A stretch of 64,000 nucleotides of DNA from Halohasta litchfieldiae (lineage in GTDB: Archaea > Halobacteriota > Halobacteria > Halobacteriales > Haloferacaceae). Position 1 is the stretch's first letter. Every line of letters begins with the position of its first letter. The notes below the pieces were generated by a model. The model saw only the letters and a list, made by a program, of their open reading frames with translations. It was not told the origin of the DNA and searched no databases. Position numbers and translations under genes: made by a program. Shown here in pieces: positions 34,582 to 42,610 of the stretch. The stretch covers positions 3,100,001 to 3,164,000 of the forward strand of contig NZ_CP024845.1 of assembly GCF_002788215.1 (NCBI RefSeq), in the 5' to 3' direction.

Positions 34582-35175
34582 TTACTGCTCGCCACAGCCC
34601 TCGATCAACGCCAACAGTTCCTCGCGGGCGGCGGCCGGATCGATGTGTTCAGCGAGCTTCGAGGCGAGTTCCGGCGAGCCACGCGTCGGTCGACCGGCCG
34701 GAAATGCGCCACCGGCAACGTGGTACTCCTCGTCGGCCCAGACCGCGAGATAGCCCTCGACCGGGAGTTCGAGCGTGGTGGACTCGACCATCAGTCGACA
34801 GCGCGCTCGATACCGATACCGAACTCCCTCATTGTCGCCGATTGTGACCTGCTCCGTGCCAGATTTGCGTATCTGCTCGAAGCCGCGTTCGGAGAGCCGG
34901 TCGACGAACGTGGCGCTGACTTTTCGTCGAACAAGCGCGGTCAAAAGTGAGGAGGGTCGCTTCGGTGGATCAAGTCGGATTCGACTGGCGAAAAAGAACC
35001 GCCATGGCTCGTCGATCCCGGTCGACGCCCGAAGCTCCTGGTGGTCGGCATCGTACACACAGGTATGGGCCACCACGGACACAATCGGTGTCGAAAACGG
35101 GGTCTGCACGATCTGCTCGGTCTGCCGCCAGTCGACCAACTGCGACTCCGGAACCGACGGCGGCGGGATTGTCAT
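34582..35175 (-). CDS. Conserved haloarchaeal protein, cotranscribed with transcription factor S
   Basis: 197 residues. N-terminal helical start, then long beta-rich region (ARCRLMVESTTLELPVEGYLAVWADEEYHVAGGAFPAGRP) and a C-terminal helix. Soluble, no signal peptide. I do not recognise a named family. It begins 2 nt after the stop of the transcription factor S gene on the same strand, so it is almost certainly in the same operon, and it ends convergent with the Tat lipoprotein gene. Confidence 0.65.
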   Translation of the reverse strand: MTIPPPSVPESQLVDWRQTEQIVQTPFSTPIVSVVAHTCVYDADHQELRASTGIDEPWRFFFASRIRLDPPKRPSSLLTALVRRKVSATFVDRLSERGFEQIRKSGTEQVTIGDNEGVRYRYRARCRLMVESTTLELPVEGYLAVWADEEYHVAGGAFPAGRPTRGSPELASKLAEHIDPAAAREELLALIEGCGEQ

Positions 35176-35177
35176 GC

Positions 35178-35498
35178 CTAGTGGTCGTCCTCACGCCACT
35201 TGTGTTCGCACTCTGTACAGATGAAGAATCGCGTTTCGCTCTCGTCGGCCGCCCGGATCTGCTGCATATACCAGTAAGCCTTGTCGTTGTCACATTTCGG
35301 GCATTGGGCTTTCGTGCTTGGCAGCCCCTGATCCTCGGCGTCACTGACGTCGACGATCTCGGTGCTGACCTGGCCCTGTGTGGTCGTCATCGCCTGTTCC
35401 TGTTTTTCGTCGCGTGGCTTTTCGAACTCACAGGACCCACAAACCCAGTGGTCGCCCTCCGTCTTCATCATCGAACCGCAGTCGTCACAAAACTCCAT
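35178..35498 (-). CDS. tfs: Transcription factor S (TFS; transcript cleavage factor)
   Basis: 106 residues from ATG 35498 (MEFCDDCGSMMKTEGDHW). N-terminal zinc ribbon C4, C7 and C20, C23, and a C-terminal TFIIS-type ribbon CPKCDNDKAYWYMQQIRAADESETRFFICTECEH whose loop holds the catalytic Asp-Glu (ADESE). Archaeal TFS rescues backtracked RNA polymerase by stimulating RNA cleavage. The start 9 codons upstream in frame is unlikely because the extra residues precede the zinc ribbon without homology. It heads an operon with the downstream unknown protein. Confidence 0.93.
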   Translation of the reverse strand: MEFCDDCGSMMKTEGDHWVCGSCEFEKPRDEKQEQAMTTTQGQVSTEIVDVSDAEDQGLPSTKAQCPKCDNDKAYWYMQQIRAADESETRFFICTECEHKWREDDH

Positions 35499-35548
35499 TA
35501 GCGAATCGAAAGACGGCTGGCACACTTAAACGCCGGGATTCCCAGCAG

Positions 35549-35806
35549 TCAGGCGTCGCCATCGGACTGGCCGGGCTCGCCGACTGCTTCGATGGGCATC
35601 ACGTTGTTGAGTTCGGTATCGAGGTCGTCGACCGAGTCGAACCGATTTCGGTCGGCTTGGGCGATCAACTCGCCGAGGTTCGTCTGGCCGTCGGCAAATA
35701 CCAGCGTCACGTCAGCGAACGCGCTGGCGGCCTCATCCCTCCCTGTGGGGTAGTCGATTCGTCCGAGCACGTTTTTGACGCGATTGATTTTGATACGGTC
35801 TGTCAC
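35549..35806 (-). CDS. DUF5789 family protein
   Basis: 85 residues; NRVKNVLGRIDYPTGRDEAASAFADVTLVFADGQTNLGELI is characteristic of the haloarchaeal DUF5789 family. Small, acidic, soluble; no known role. Its promoter region is shared with the divergent DUF5797 gene. Confidence 0.75.
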   Translation of the reverse strand: MTDRIKINRVKNVLGRIDYPTGRDEAASAFADVTLVFADGQTNLGELIAQADRNRFDSVDDLDTELNNVMPIEAVGEPGQSDGDA

Positions 35807-35893
35807 AGCATCTATAACGGTTCCACACGACTTAGCCGCTCTGGAGGGTTTCCTGACAGGTCCGACAGCGAGTCGAACCCGGAACCCCGATAT

Positions 35894-36436
35894 ATGGCGA
35901 GGAATAACAATCGGTCGATGAGCCTCACGGACGACGAGTTAGATCGGCTGGGAGACATCGTCGAACTCCAGCCAACGAAGAACAAGGAGCTACAGGACCG
36001 CTGGGGGCTCGACAGCGGCAGTGAGGTCCACCAGTATCTCGAAGGCCACCTCAAGGAGTACTACTTCCGGGACGACAACAGCCTCATCCGCTCTACGGCC
36101 GAGGCCGTCGACCTCACGGGCGTCGAACCCGGTGTCGAACCCCCAACCGAGGGCCAAGGCACCGACGAGCCGCCGAGTTCGATCCGCGTCTCCCCCCTAG
36201 AGGCCAAGGTGTTCGACACCGTCGCCGGTCCTGACGACCGCTCACAGAGTGTCGTTAGCGTGCTCAACGCCCTCCGGGAGGCCTACGATGTCGAACCCGA
36301 GGCTGGCGAGGTGCGACGCGCCCTTCAGAGCCTCAAACGAAAAGGCGTGGTCGAAGTGATCTACCGAACGGTCCCAACCTTCCGGCTCTGTGTCGACCGA
36401 GATGCGGTCGACGTCGAAACCACAGACGACGAATAG
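35894..36436 (+). CDS. DUF5797 family winged-helix-like protein
   Basis: 180 residues from ATG 35894. The N-terminal half reads LTDDELDRLGDIVELQPTKNKELQDRWGLDSGSEVHQYLEGHLKEYYFRDDNSLIR, a helix-turn-helix-like segment conserved in haloarchaeal DUF5797. An acidic linker follows, and then a second winged-helix-like part (VFDTVAGPDD...RRALQSLKRKGVVEVIYRTVPTFRL). Two HTH domains suggest a DNA-binding regulator, which is inference. The long in-frame extension upstream overlaps the DUF5789 gene antisense and is rejected. Convergent with the DUF5787 gene after 6 bp. Confidence 0.75.
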   Translation: MARNNNRSMSLTDDELDRLGDIVELQPTKNKELQDRWGLDSGSEVHQYLEGHLKEYYFRDDNSLIRSTAEAVDLTGVEPGVEPPTEGQGTDEPPSSIRVSPLEAKVFDTVAGPDDRSQSVVSVLNALREAYDVEPEAGEVRRALQSLKRKGVVEVIYRTVPTFRLCVDRDAVDVETTDDE

Positions 36437-36442
36437 AGGCAG

Positions 36443-37438
36443 TTACTCCTCAGCGTTGAGGCCCGACGCACCGACGTGATTATACTGCTCAGCCCGACTT
36501 TTAAGAAGCCGTTTGAGTCCCTTACCGGGACCGCCTTCGATTGGCCAGCCGCGGGTCCGCCATGTGGGTGGCTCCGGTTCGAACTCGTCGCAGGAACTCC
36601 CACAGACCGTCGACGACTGATGGCACTGTTTGGCTTCGCACCACGGGAGAAGAGCGCGTCCGGCGGGGCGAAGCTGGAAGTGTCGACAGTCAGGTCGCAT
36701 CGTTCGCTCGTAGTTACGCCACCCCCGGCCGTAGGCCCGTTCGGCGAGTTCGAGCCGCCGGTCGTGGCGGTCCTCATCAGCCTGAAGCCGCGTTGGATAC
36801 CATTCGATGCTGGCCGACTCGGCGTCGACACCACCCTCGAAATCGGTGGTCAGAATCCCGGCTTCGACCGGGAGCGATTCGAGCAGGGCTGGTTCGACCC
36901 GTCGACCCGTTTTTGCGGTGGCGACCCAGACCTCGTCGGCCAGTCCAGCCGCTACGTCGTGCTCAAGTTGATCGGCCAGTTGGCGGGCCGCGCTGGCGTC
37001 GAGATCCGGCTTGTTTTCGATGGCGATGAGTCGACCGAGCCAGTCGGGATACGGCGCAATTTGCTTGATCTCGATTCGATTGCCGTTGCGGCGCGTCTGG
37101 ACGATGCCGCGGTCGTCGGCCCGGTGAATCGACTCTCGGACGTAGCGCCACGGGTAGTCAGGTTTGGGTAGTGCGTCGCGATAAAACGCCCAGTCGGCGG
37201 GAGCGTGGCGGACGACGTGAAGCAGGTCAGCATCGAGTTCCTGTTCACCGAACTGTCGACGGGCGGCCAACCCCTCAGGGTCGGCTTCGATGACGACCGT
37301 ATCCCAGCGTCGCTGCTTCGTGCCGAGTTGGCGGGCGACGAGGTAGGCCGGTGGCGTTGGCTCTTCGGGTGGCCATGCGAGTTCGGCCCACCGACAGACC
37401 TGTAGTTCGTAGACGAACTCCGAGCGACCAGTCGACAC
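36443..37438 (-). CDS. DUF5787 protein; PD-(D/E)XK nuclease with Cas4-like Cys cluster (predicted)
   Basis: 331 residues. An early ELQVCRWAEL (Cys15), a nuclease-like core PYPDWLGRLIAIENKPD (Pro131-Asp132, Glu141-Asn-Lys143) followed by ARQLADQ (Gln153), and a C-terminal cluster of Cys251, 267, 272, 279 and 283 match the topology of Cas4/AddB-type nucleases: N-terminal Cys, PD-ExK-Q core, C-terminal Cys group holding Fe-S or Zn. DUF5787 has no established activity. It lies 11 bp downstream of the Nudix gene stop on the same strand (likely operon) and convergent to the DUF5797 gene. Confidence 0.7.
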   Translation of the reverse strand: MSTGRSEFVYELQVCRWAELAWPPEEPTPPAYLVARQLGTKQRRWDTVVIEADPEGLAARRQFGEQELDADLLHVVRHAPADWAFYRDALPKPDYPWRYVRESIHRADDRGIVQTRRNGNRIEIKQIAPYPDWLGRLIAIENKPDLDASAARQLADQLEHDVAAGLADEVWVATAKTGRRVEPALLESLPVEAGILTTDFEGGVDAESASIEWYPTRLQADEDRHDRRLELAERAYGRGWRNYERTMRPDCRHFQLRPAGRALLPWCEAKQCHQSSTVCGSSCDEFEPEPPTWRTRGWPIEGGPGKGLKRLLKSRAEQYNHVGASGLNAEE

Positions 37439-37449
37439 GGTCGCCTCGC

Positions 37450-37893
37450 TCAGATGTACTCGCCGTCGTCGTCTTTGAGTTCCTCTAAGTACTCGTGGGC
37501 GTCTTCGAGGATCTCACGGGGACCGTCTTGGGTGATCGTGTTGAGCGCCTGCTCGTAGTCACGCCACTGGAGATCGCGGTGTTCCTTCGAGAGCTCGGCG
37601 CTTGCCTCGAAGGAGTGGGCGATAAACAGGTGGACCGTCTTGTGGATGGTCTTCCCGTTGGCCTGAAACACGTAGTCGTAGTCCTTGCGAAAGCCGTTGA
37701 TGAGTCGAAACTCCTCGATACCGGCCTCCTCTGATACCTCTCGAATCGCCGTCTGCTGGAGCTCCTCTTTCCCTTCGACCCCGCCTTTGGGGAACTCCCA
37801 GTCCCCCGGACGGCTTTTGAGGAGCAAATACTCCCGTCGGCCGCGGGTGTCGCGGAAGAGGATTGCACCAGCACTGGTTGCCTCAACCGTCAT
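37450..37893 (-). CDS. Nudix hydrolase, bis(5'-nucleosyl)-tetraphosphatase type
   Basis: 147 residues from ATG 37893. The Nudix box GGVEGKEELQQTAIREVSEEAGI is complete (Gx5Ex7REVxEExG) after EYLLLKSRPGDWEFPKGG. C-terminal residues KTVHLFIAHSF fit the Ap4A-hydrolase subgroup. Substrate is inferred. It is upstream of, and likely cotranscribed with, the DUF5787 gene; a nucleotide-cleansing enzyme beside a predicted nuclease is suggestive but unproven. Confidence 0.9.
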   Translation of the reverse strand: MTVEATSAGAILFRDTRGRREYLLLKSRPGDWEFPKGGVEGKEELQQTAIREVSEEAGIEEFRLINGFRKDYDYVFQANGKTIHKTVHLFIAHSFEASAELSKEHRDLQWRDYEQALNTITQDGPREILEDAHEYLEELKDDDGEYI

Positions 37894-37989
37894 TAGCAAC
37901 CGGTATGCGACCGCATGTTAAGAGGGTGTCGGAGGATATACCAGTCGACACCCGTGAGTACCACGATTCTCCCGAAACCACTGTCAGTA

Positions 37990-38054
37990 GTCGACCACTA
38001 CGGACTGGTAGTCACGTATTACTGCCAGTCAGTCACCCATTACTGGTGGTCGAC
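37990..38054. promoter_or_regulatory. Cluster of inverted repeats upstream of the S10-like gene
   Basis: GTCGACCAC (37990-37998) and GTGGTCGAC (38046-38054) are inverted, with smaller GTAGT/ACTAC and ACTGGT/ACCAGT-type repeats between. This lies in the 245-bp gap between the divergent Nudix and S10-like genes and may be an operator array; nothing else in this gap is recognisable except a TTTTTAG box near 38101. Confidence 0.35.
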
Positions 38055-38138
38055 ACCGTCGCTCGTGGGAGAGTCTCACAGTCCGGCAAGCGGTAGATGC
38101 GTTTTTAGTGTTCGCGGCCACACTGGGCTGTAGTCACC

Positions 38139-38468
38139 ATGACGTTCGTCACAAAACTCACGTTTCAGTCGGGCGACCGGGCAGTGCTTGAAGATACCGT
38201 CTCCTCGCTCAAAGAGATGGTCGAGCGGAAGGGCGGCCAATGTAAAGGCCCCCACACCTCCCCAGTCGAACAGCACAACGTCCCCCAGTATCAGACCCTT
38301 CAGCCCGGAGATACGTTCTCCAACTGGACCTATGCCGTCTACGAGCGGCGGGTCGACATCCACGGCGCAGACCACATCGCCAACAAAGTCGGCCATATGG
38401 AGTTCCCTGACTCGATCCACGTTGAAATCGAAGTCGAACAGAAGAAACCACTCGGCCACAAGAACTGA
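38139..38468 (+). CDS. uS10/mL48-family protein (ribosomal S10-like paralogue)
   Basis: 109 residues. MTFVTKLTFQSGDRAVLEDTVSSLKEMVERKGGQCKGPHTSP matches the uS10 fold (beta-alpha-beta) with the loop motif KGPHTSP (compare KGPIPLPT in S10) and a basic-ending second half with RRVDIHG. It differs from the true S10: it is longer at the C-terminus (VEQKKPLGHKN) and stands outside any ribosomal operon. It may be an accessory ribosomal or specialised paralogue. Own promoter with TTTTTAG about 35 nt upstream. Confidence 0.75.
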   Translation: MTFVTKLTFQSGDRAVLEDTVSSLKEMVERKGGQCKGPHTSPVEQHNVPQYQTLQPGDTFSNWTYAVYERRVDIHGADHIANKVGHMEFPDSIHVEIEVEQKKPLGHKN

Positions 38469-38538
38469 TCGAACCAAATCGAGTCGAACGTCGACTGCGT
38501 ACATCTAGCTTTATTTTCTTCGGTCGTCTCCATCGGCT

Positions 38539-39831
38539 ATGACCGATTCTGCAGTCCAAACTGACGATGATCTCCGGTCGCTGCGCCGCGATCTCCACCG
38601 CCACCCCGAGCCAGCGTGGTGTGAATTTTATACCACTGCCCGGCTGATTGAGGAGCTACGCACCCGCCCGATTGACGAACTCCACTACGGTCGGGAGATC
38701 CACGCCGCCGACCAGCGACTCAACGTCCCCGACGAATCGACCCGGACTAAGTGGCTGAACCGCGCCCGCGAAGCCGGAGCCAACGGCACGATCCTCGATG
38801 AGATCAGCGAGAGTTTCACCGGCGCAGTCGCGGTCGTCGACCGCGGCCCCGGGCCGACCATCGCCCTCCGGGTCGACATCGACGCGCTTCCAATCCTCGA
38901 AGCCGACGACGCGGGCCACGTGCCTGTCGATGAGGGATTCAGATCCGAAAACGAGGGCTACATGCACGCCTGCGGCCACGACGCCCACGCAACCATCGGC
39001 CTCGGCGTCCTCGATCAAATCCTCGACAGCGACTTTTCGGGCACGTTTAAAATCATCTTCCAGCCGAGCGAAGAACAGATCTCCGGCGCGAAACCGATGG
39101 CCGAATCGGGGATCATCGACGACGTCGACCACCTGCTCGCGCTCCACATCGGGCTCGACCATCCCTCCGGACAGGTCGTCGCCGGTATCGATGACTTTCT
39201 GGCGGTCACGCAGTTCCGCGTCGACTTCTCCGGCGAGTCGGCCCACGCCGGAGCCCGTCCCGAATCCGGTGCGAACGCGGTCCAAGCGATGGCCGCAGCA
39301 GTCCAGAACCTCTATGGTATCCCCCGACACTCCGCGGGCGAAACCCGCGTCAACGCGGGCCACGTCGGCGGGGGGACCGCCGACAACATCGTCCCCGAAC
39401 ACGCATTTATAAAGGGCGAAGTCCGCGGCGAAACCACCGAGCTGATGAGTTATATGTGGGATCACGCCCAGCGTATCCTGGATTCGGCCGCCGAGATGCA
39501 CGACTGTACGGCCGATATCCAGATGTTGGGTGAGGCTCCGAGCGCCGAAAGCGACCAGCAGTTGGTCGACATCGTTGGCGACGTGGCTCGGCAAACCGCA
39601 GGTGTCGACGACGTGCTCGAACGCGACAGTCTCGGCGGCAGTGAGGACGCCACCTTCCTCATGCAACACGTCCAAAATCAGGGCGGGCTGGCAACCTACG
39701 TCGGTGTCGGCACCGACCACCCCGGCGGCCATCATACGCCGACGTTCGACGTCGACGAACGGGATATTGGCATCGCGGTCGACGTGCTGTCGGCCGCAAT
39801 CGGTGAGATTGCAGCAGCCGATCCGGTGTAG
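38539..39831 (+). CDS. M20 family amidohydrolase (AbgA/HipO-like)
   Basis: 430 residues. Metal ligands are visible: the LHRHPEPAWCEF N-terminal motif, MHACGHDAHAT (two His and Asp), QPSEEQISGAK (Glu-Glu, catalytic base) and GTDHPGGHHTP near the end. A dimerisation (lid) domain is at about 225-335. The group hydrolyses N-acyl amino acids or aminobenzoyl-glutamate; substrate not determinable. Starts 70 bp after the S10-like gene on the same strand. Confidence 0.9.
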   Translation: MTDSAVQTDDDLRSLRRDLHRHPEPAWCEFYTTARLIEELRTRPIDELHYGREIHAADQRLNVPDESTRTKWLNRAREAGANGTILDEISESFTGAVAVVDRGPGPTIALRVDIDALPILEADDAGHVPVDEGFRSENEGYMHACGHDAHATIGLGVLDQILDSDFSGTFKIIFQPSEEQISGAKPMAESGIIDDVDHLLALHIGLDHPSGQVVAGIDDFLAVTQFRVDFSGESAHAGARPESGANAVQAMAAAVQNLYGIPRHSAGETRVNAGHVGGGTADNIVPEHAFIKGEVRGETTELMSYMWDHAQRILDSAAEMHDCTADIQMLGEAPSAESDQQLVDIVGDVARQTAGVDDVLERDSLGGSEDATFLMQHVQNQGGLATYVGVGTDHPGGHHTPTFDVDERDIGIAVDVLSAAIGEIAAADPV

Positions 39832-39900
39832 ACGGACACGATCAGTTAGCGATCCGGACGGTACGAACACGGAAGACCAGTGAGACCAAACCGAGATTAG

Positions 39901-40431
39901 ATGGCCGCATCCCACCGCCTCCAGTCGACCAACTGGCTCACACTGACCGAGGGCGAAACCATCGAGTGGACCGGTCGACCATCCCTGTTTACGGTTGCGC
40001 CACAGCTACTCGGGGCGGCCCTCGTCGGCGGTCTCGCTGCCTTCGGTGTGTCACTGCTCGGGTCTGTACTGAGTCAGCCGTTGCCACCGGTTGTCCGTGT
40101 CCTGCCACTGCTGGCGGCGCTGTCTATCTTCGCCGTTGTCCTGGCGAACTGGTATCGGGTAGTGTATGTCATCACCTCGGAGGTGATCTACATCAAACGG
40201 GGGTTCGTCTCGCTGGATGTCGACCAAATCCGGCTCGCGCGGGTTCAGAACACGACGCTCAGCCAGTCGGTCCGCGAACGATTACTGGGGTACGGTGACG
40301 TGGTTGCCTTTACTGCAGGCTCGGACACGCTGAATATCGAACTCAAGGACGTGCCGAATCCTTCGCAGGTCAATCAGACGCTTTCGGAGCAACTGCATCG
40401 ACCTGACAACCAACCGCAGGAGAGTCTGTAG
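39901..40431 (+). CDS. Bacterial-PH-domain membrane protein (YdbS/DUF304-like)
   Basis: 176 residues. Helices about 33-60 and 64-80 are followed by a bPH2-type domain: WYRVVYVITSEVIYIKRGFVSLDVDQIRLARVQNTTLSQSVRERLLGYGDVVAF. Such proteins are membrane-attached with a pleckstrin-like fold of unknown ligand. Convergent with the winged-helix membrane protein gene. Confidence 0.8.
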   Translation: MAASHRLQSTNWLTLTEGETIEWTGRPSLFTVAPQLLGAALVGGLAAFGVSLLGSVLSQPLPPVVRVLPLLAALSIFAVVLANWYRVVYVITSEVIYIKRGFVSLDVDQIRLARVQNTTLSQSVRERLLGYGDVVAFTAGSDTLNIELKDVPNPSQVNQTLSEQLHRPDNQPQESL

Positions 40432-40458
40432 CCGAGCCGAGACACCAGCAATCAGCGA

Positions 40459-41169
40459 TTATGAGAACTGGCTGACGAAGGGGCGGACCGCTCGGCGAAC
40501 GATCCCGGAGAGGCCACCGGCAGCCAATCGACCAAAGCCGCTGACTCCCATCTTCCGATCATCCAACGTGTACCGCGGCTGGCCGTTGTCGGTCGACTCC
40601 CCAGTCGGGTAGATGGTTCCATCGTCACCTGCGATCTCGATGGCCTCCCGAACCCGCGACTCGGTCAGATCGCACTCCGTAGCGAGTTCGGGGATGGTTT
40701 TCGGCCGGTCACCGAGATGGTCGGCAACGAGACTCGTGTGTTGGATGAGCAGCATAGCCTCGCGACTGCTCAGATCGTCGGCGGCGTCGACTGTCTCAGC
40801 GACGCCAAACTGGTGGCCCTGAACGAAGTCCGCACGGGTATCCAACAGCAGCCACAACCCACCGACAACCGCCAGTATGGGGAACCACACGGTGTAGTCA
40901 CGCGTCGGTGTCTGGAGGTCGGCCCAGAGCCAGAAGCAACTCAACCCCAGAAAGACGACCGAAAAGCCTGCCTTCACCCATCGCTCGTCGACGCCCGGAA
41001 CGGCGTTGAGAACCTCGACTGTCTCGGTAATCACTGCGGCAGTCAGAAGGCCCACGACGAGTGCTGCGTTGCGCGTGACGGCGAAGATCCCGCCGAGAAC
41101 CAGTGTCCATTTGAGTATGCCACTGACCGAGAGACGCTGTCTGATCAGGGGACCGAGCGCCGAGTGCAT
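40459..41169 (-). CDS. Membrane protein with C-terminal winged-helix domain
   Basis: 236 residues from ATG 41169 (MHSALGPLIRQRLSVSGILKW). Three to four hydrophobic helices (about 18-45, 60-82, 93-110) are followed by a soluble winged-helix-like part (LIQHTSLVADHLGDRPKTIPELATECDLTESRVREAIEIAGDDGTIYPTGE). A far longer in-frame extension runs antisense through the TrkA gene and is not coding. The fusion of a membrane segment with a DNA-binding-like module suggests a membrane-tethered regulator. Divergent from the TrkA-type gene (120-bp gap). Confidence 0.75.
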   Translation of the reverse strand: MHSALGPLIRQRLSVSGILKWTLVLGGIFAVTRNAALVVGLLTAAVITETVEVLNAVPGVDERWVKAGFSVVFLGLSCFWLWADLQTPTRDYTVWFPILAVVGGLWLLLDTRADFVQGHQFGVAETVDAADDLSSREAMLLIQHTSLVADHLGDRPKTIPELATECDLTESRVREAIEIAGDDGTIYPTGESTDNGQPRYTLDDRKMGVSGFGRLAAGGLSGIVRRAVRPFVSQFS

Positions 41170-41289
41170 ACACCGAACACATGTCGGCGAGTAATATAAA
41201 ATCAGGGACCGAACCGCCAGTTCGGGACGAATCCACGGCTGGAGAAACGAGGACACACCTTTTTGCGCTCGACGGTTGTACGGTGTGGT

Positions 41290-41949
41290 ATGCAAATCAT
41301 TGTCGTAGGTTACGGTCGTGTTGGGTCCCGCACCGCCCGTGTGCTCGCCGAAGAGGGGTACGACGTCATGGTGGTCGACAACAATCACCTCAAAGTCGAA
41401 CGGGCCCGTGAGCAGGGACTCACCGTCGTCGAGGGCGACGGCACCGACGAGGACGTTCTCATCGAGGCAGGCATCGAGACCGCCGACGCCCTCGGCGGGA
41501 TCACGGGCGACGTCGACATCAATCACAAAATCTGTCTCATCGGGAAGGAGTACGGCTGCCGGACCGTGATGCGAATCAGTGAGGACGTGAGCACCGACGT
41601 CTACGAGACTTACGTCACCGACTGCGACGAGGTAATCTATCCCCAGCGGCTCGGCGCAGCGGGTGCCAAAACTGCCCTCCTTGGCGGGAGCCTCAACGCT
41701 ATCGGTGACCTGACCGAACAGCTCCAGCTGACCGTGTTTACGGTCGACCACGAGTCGCCGGTGATCGGAAGCCGCATCTCGGAGATCGAACTCCCGGCGA
41801 CTGCACGCCTCTATGCCCACGGTGCGGACTCCAAGCCCATGACGATTCCCCTCCCCACAACGACAGTCAGTGCTGGCGACCGGCTGGCGCTCGTCACCGA
41901 ACAGGAGTCAATCGACGAGGTTGAATCCATTCTGCTCGGTGACGAATGA
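41290..41949 (+). CDS. trkA: TrkA-type K+ channel regulatory protein (KTN + RCK_C)
   Basis: 219 residues from ATG 41290 (MQIIVVGYGRVGSRTARVLAEEGYDVMVVD). The KTN Rossmann domain binds NAD(H)/nucleotide; the RCK_C domain (about 135-219, QLTVFTVDHESPVIGSRISEIELP) follows. Such proteins gate Trk/Ktr channels or act as regulators. No channel gene is adjacent. Its stop overlaps the ATG of the next gene (ATGA). Confidence 0.9.
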   Translation: MQIIVVGYGRVGSRTARVLAEEGYDVMVVDNNHLKVERAREQGLTVVEGDGTDEDVLIEAGIETADALGGITGDVDINHKICLIGKEYGCRTVMRISEDVSTDVYETYVTDCDEVIYPQRLGAAGAKTALLGGSLNAIGDLTEQLQLTVFTVDHESPVIGSRISEIELPATARLYAHGADSKPMTIPLPTTTVSAGDRLALVTEQESIDEVESILLGDE

Positions 41950-42545
41950 GTTGGGTCGACTGCTTCGCTCAAGCTCCCGACGATGTGACGGTCGACGAGA
42001 TTCGGTCGGCACTCGCGGCCCATCGCAGTAGCAAAGCCGCCGAAAGCGGCGACAGCGAGTCGACCGCGAGCGAGCCACCCGAGCCGAGTCCGGCACGCGT
42101 CGTCGCCGATGCCGACGTGTTGGCCGCCGACTGCTGTATAGACGGCGACGCCAGACGGGCGCTCGATTCCCTTCGCCAGCATTCGTGGACGACACTGGTC
42201 GCCAGCGATCAGCTTCTTGACGACACCGAGGCCATCATCGAGGCGATCGCCGACGAGTCGCTGGCCGTCGACTGGCGGGCGTGTATCGAACGGTGGCGCG
42301 ACCCGGTCGACCAACCTCCGGGAGATCATCCCGCCCTCGCCTCGGCCTACCGCGGCGGGGCGATGCATCTGCTGTCGTTTGATGAGTCGTTGACCGATTC
42401 GTCGACGGGCGCAGCCCTCCACAACCGGTTTCCGGTCAGCGTCCGCCAGCCGGACGCCTTTGGACTGCTGTTCGATCCCGAGAGCCTCTATGAGGCCGAA
42501 CTGTCGGGCGAGTATCCCGGTCCCGACCGCGATCCGCGAGCCTAG
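41946..42545 (+). CDS. PIN-like domain protein, coupled to the TrkA-type gene
   Basis: 199 residues. After an acidic Ser-rich N-terminal part, VVADADVLAADC (Asp at strand 1), the helical RRALDSLRQHSWTTLVASD and HLLSFDESLTD (late Asp) follow the PIN fold pattern, but conserved acidic residues are fewer than in classical toxin nucleases. Whether it is active is unclear. The ATGA overlap with the TrkA-type gene indicates coupled translation. Confidence 0.6.
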   Translation: MSWVDCFAQAPDDVTVDEIRSALAAHRSSKAAESGDSESTASEPPEPSPARVVADADVLAADCCIDGDARRALDSLRQHSWTTLVASDQLLDDTEAIIEAIADESLAVDWRACIERWRDPVDQPPGDHPALASAYRGGAMHLLSFDESLTDSSTGAALHNRFPVSVRQPDAFGLLFDPESLYEAELSGEYPGPDRDPRA

Positions 42546-42610
42546 AGCTGTCGAGTTTGGAGCGCTCGAAAAGCAAGGAGTGTGTGAACGTCGGGGAAAT
42601 CGGCGTCAGT

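Noticed and set aside
35820-35893. A tRNA-like T-arm (GGGTTCGACTC on the minus strand)
   Set aside because: No matching acceptor, D- or anticodon arms and no complementary 5-bp T stem.
40459-41820. A 453-codon protein starting far upstream of the winged-helix membrane gene
   Set aside because: The extra part is antisense to the TrkA gene and Asp/Val-rich; ATG 41169 gives a normal membrane protein.
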